Shown piece by piece: positions 62,739-64,000 of a stretch of DNA of 64,000 bases. Under the pieces are notes generated by a model. It worked only from the letters and a program-made list of their open reading frames with translations. It was not told where the DNA came from and did no database searches. The DNA lies in contig NZ_KK211360.1 in the NCBI RefSeq assembly GCF_000621865.1, positions 142,890 to 206,889 of the forward strand, given 5' to 3'. Within the stretch, counting starts at the first letter, position 1. Every line of letters starts with the position of its first letter. The translations under genes were made by a program, and so were the position numbers. The DNA comes from Pseudobutyrivibrio sp. MD2005. GTDB lineage: Bacteria > Bacillota > Clostridia > Lachnospirales > Lachnospiraceae.

Positions 62739-63944
62739 ATGGAAACGAAGGGAACTGTAAAAGTTAGACTACACAGAGGTGCAAAGCAGATTGGTGGTGT
62801 GTGCACGGAAATATTTACAGATGATACTAGATTGTTATTTGATATAGGAGCACCGCTAGAAGGAGAAGGTGATCAAGCTAGACTTGATATAGATGGTGTT
62901 ACTACTGGCACTACAAATTGCGATGGTATTTTTCTCACGCACTATCATGGGGACCATATCGGTGAGGTTGATTTTGTTGACGTGGCGATTCCAGTCTATA
63001 TGGAAAAGCATGCTCGGAAAATTCTTGAGCTTCAACAGGATTATAAAAAAGGAGTAGTGGGAGCAGTATGGGCAGATAATGTTAATGAGATTGAAATTTG
63101 TAAGCCTATTAGGATTAAAGAGTTCACTATAACGGCGTTAGAATCAGACCATTCTGCTACTAACTCTGTAATGTTCTTAATAGAAGCATATGGTAAAAGA
63201 ATTCTTATTACTGGTGATTATCGTTTGCACGGTTTCTATAAGGATAAAGTAGAGGTTTCATTAATGAATCTAGGACATATTGATTTGATGATTACAGAAG
63301 GGACAAATATTTCTAAAGAAACCTCGTTGAATGTGCCATATCTTACAGAGCAGGCTTTAGTACCAGCTTTTGTAGAGGCATTTAAAAAGTATAAATATGT
63401 TTTCTTACTGGCATCTTCATCACAGTTAGATAGAATTGCATCATTTTCAAGATGTGTGCCAAATGGAAAGTATATGATAACTGATAGATATCAGTATGAT
63501 TTAATGAAGATATATGACGAAGAAAGAGAGGAAACTTTAAAATCTCGTAAGGTGTTGTACTCCAGTGATTATGTGTTGAAGAAGGCTGAAAAGGCTGGTT
63601 TTGGAATGGCTATTAGGTCAAATTATTATTTTCCGCTAATTGTAAAGGACTATTTCGAAAGACACCCAAAAGACACATGTATGATTTACTCTATGTGGAG
63701 TGGTTACATAAATAAGTATTCAAATATAAAGCAGTTGGTGGATTATTCCGGCGATAATTTAATTAAGGCGCATGTTTCTGGGCATGTTACGAAGGAAGAT
63801 TTAGAACGTGTAATTGGCATGATAAAACCAGAAAACATAATTGTTCATCATACCGAATCGAGTAACAGCACTGAAGAAAAACTTTTATTACCTCAAGGTG
63901 TAAAACTAATATCTGTGACAGATGGAGAGTTTATTGTTTTATAA
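62739..63944 (+). CDS. Metallo-beta-lactamase-fold hydrolase (RNase J-like)
   Basis: 401 residues. RLHRGAKQIGGVCTEIFTDD, then LTHYHGDHIGEVDF with the HxHxDH-like motif (HYHGDH), LESDHSATNSVMFLIEAYGKRILITGDYR and AHVSGHVTKEDLERVIGMIKP with C-terminal metal ligands. The last block resembles the beta-CASP region of RNase J/exonuclease-type proteins. It probably cleaves nucleic acid. It is co-transcribed with the WYL regulator. Confidence 0.8.
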   Translation: METKGTVKVRLHRGAKQIGGVCTEIFTDDTRLLFDIGAPLEGEGDQARLDIDGVTTGTTNCDGIFLTHYHGDHIGEVDFVDVAIPVYMEKHARKILELQQDYKKGVVGAVWADNVNEIEICKPIRIKEFTITALESDHSATNSVMFLIEAYGKRILITGDYRLHGFYKDKVEVSLMNLGHIDLMITEGTNISKETSLNVPYLTEQALVPAFVEAFKKYKYVFLLASSSQLDRIASFSRCVPNGKYMITDRYQYDLMKIYDEEREETLKSRKVLYSSDYVLKKAEKAGFGMAIRSNYYFPLIVKDYFERHPKDTCMIYSMWSGYINKYSNIKQLVDYSGDNLIKAHVSGHVTKEDLERVIGMIKPENIIVHHTESSNSTEEKLLLPQGVKLISVTDGEFIVL

Positions 63945-63965
63945 CGGAAAGGAAAATCACATACT

Positions 63966-64000
63966 ATGGACAGAGAATACACTGAAATAGAAAAAAATAT
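63966..64000 (+). CDS. Start of a gene cut by the window end
   Basis: ATG 63966, preceded by GGAAAGGAAA, opens MDREYTEIEKN before the window ends. Too short to identify. Confidence 0.5.
   Translation, partial: MDREYTEIEKN

Overview
The window looks like chromosomal DNA of a low-GC, Gram-positive anaerobe of the Lachnospiraceae, most likely the Butyrivibrio/Pseudobutyrivibrio group. The evidence is the AT-rich sequence with strong GGAGG ribosome sites, the Firmicutes-type gene orders (B12 radical SAM - TIGR03936 - RNase E/G - L21 - Prp - L27 - Obg - YhbY - NadD/YqeK - RsfS; lexA divergent from a LysM/YneA-like gene), the short HisG with HisZ, sugar ABC operons without their own ATPase, and a PD-(D/E)XK (Rpn-type) transposase. 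The genus is an inference. I saw no phage, plasmid or CRISPR locus.

Layout. 1-3.3 kb: end of a DUF89 gene, TraX-like, DUF3795, a decayed hydrolase tail, a CPBP protease, intergenic repeat array A and a glyoxalase-fold gene. 3.35-8.3 kb: histidine operon hisZ-hisG-hisD-hisB and a HisA/F-like domain fused to HisIE, behind a consensus promoter. 8.3-18 kb: the conserved RNA/ribosome/GTPase cluster, interrupted by a DUF4160 gene pair and a thermonuclease, with an L21 leader and a long nested hairpin before obgE. 18-26.7 kb: lexA and its SOS-regulated divergent LysM gene, a radical SAM protein, an acyltransferase, a macro domain protein, a diguanylate cyclase, two sodium:amino-acid symporters and a flavoprotein. 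26.7-30.6 kb: LysR regulator divergent from an esterase/permease pair. 30.7-36.7 kb: metNIQ followed by an aminotransferase (frameshifted as given), an M20 deacylase and a 2-hydroxyacid dehydrogenase, together a plausible route for N-acyl amino acid uptake and use. 36.9-41.4 kb: sugar ABC transporter with two identical LacI-type operators around an early terminator, and its LacI regulator. 41.5-45.7 kb: an acyltransferase-like gene, array B, and a string of small accessory genes. 45.7-47.7 kb: a duplicated 100-bp repeat, an Rpn-type transposase and tRNA-Leu(AAG). 47.8-53 kb: hybrid histidine kinase, substrate-binding lipoprotein and HD-GYP response regulator. 53.1-59.3 kb: lipoprotein, hydrolase and membrane genes of mostly unknown role. 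59.3-64 kb: array C next to an IS3-type scar, small unknown genes, a WYL regulator and a metallo-beta-lactamase-fold protein.

Most striking observation. Three intergenic regions (2649-2874, 42901-43162, 59540-59798) hold arrays with the same unusual architecture: eight short motif copies in strictly alternating orientation, grouped as four inverted-repeat dyads of 37-39 bp, with successive dyads 62-64 bp apart. In B and C the central step is 96 bp instead. Every motif therefore recurs about every three helical turns, and each array is symmetric about its midpoint. B and C use the core TACGGNA; A uses an unrelated core, TTGCATGTATCT. Spacers are not conserved. I recognise no described element with this layout. 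It looks like the binding platform of an oligomeric DNA-binding protein, and the geometry is more conserved than the sequence.
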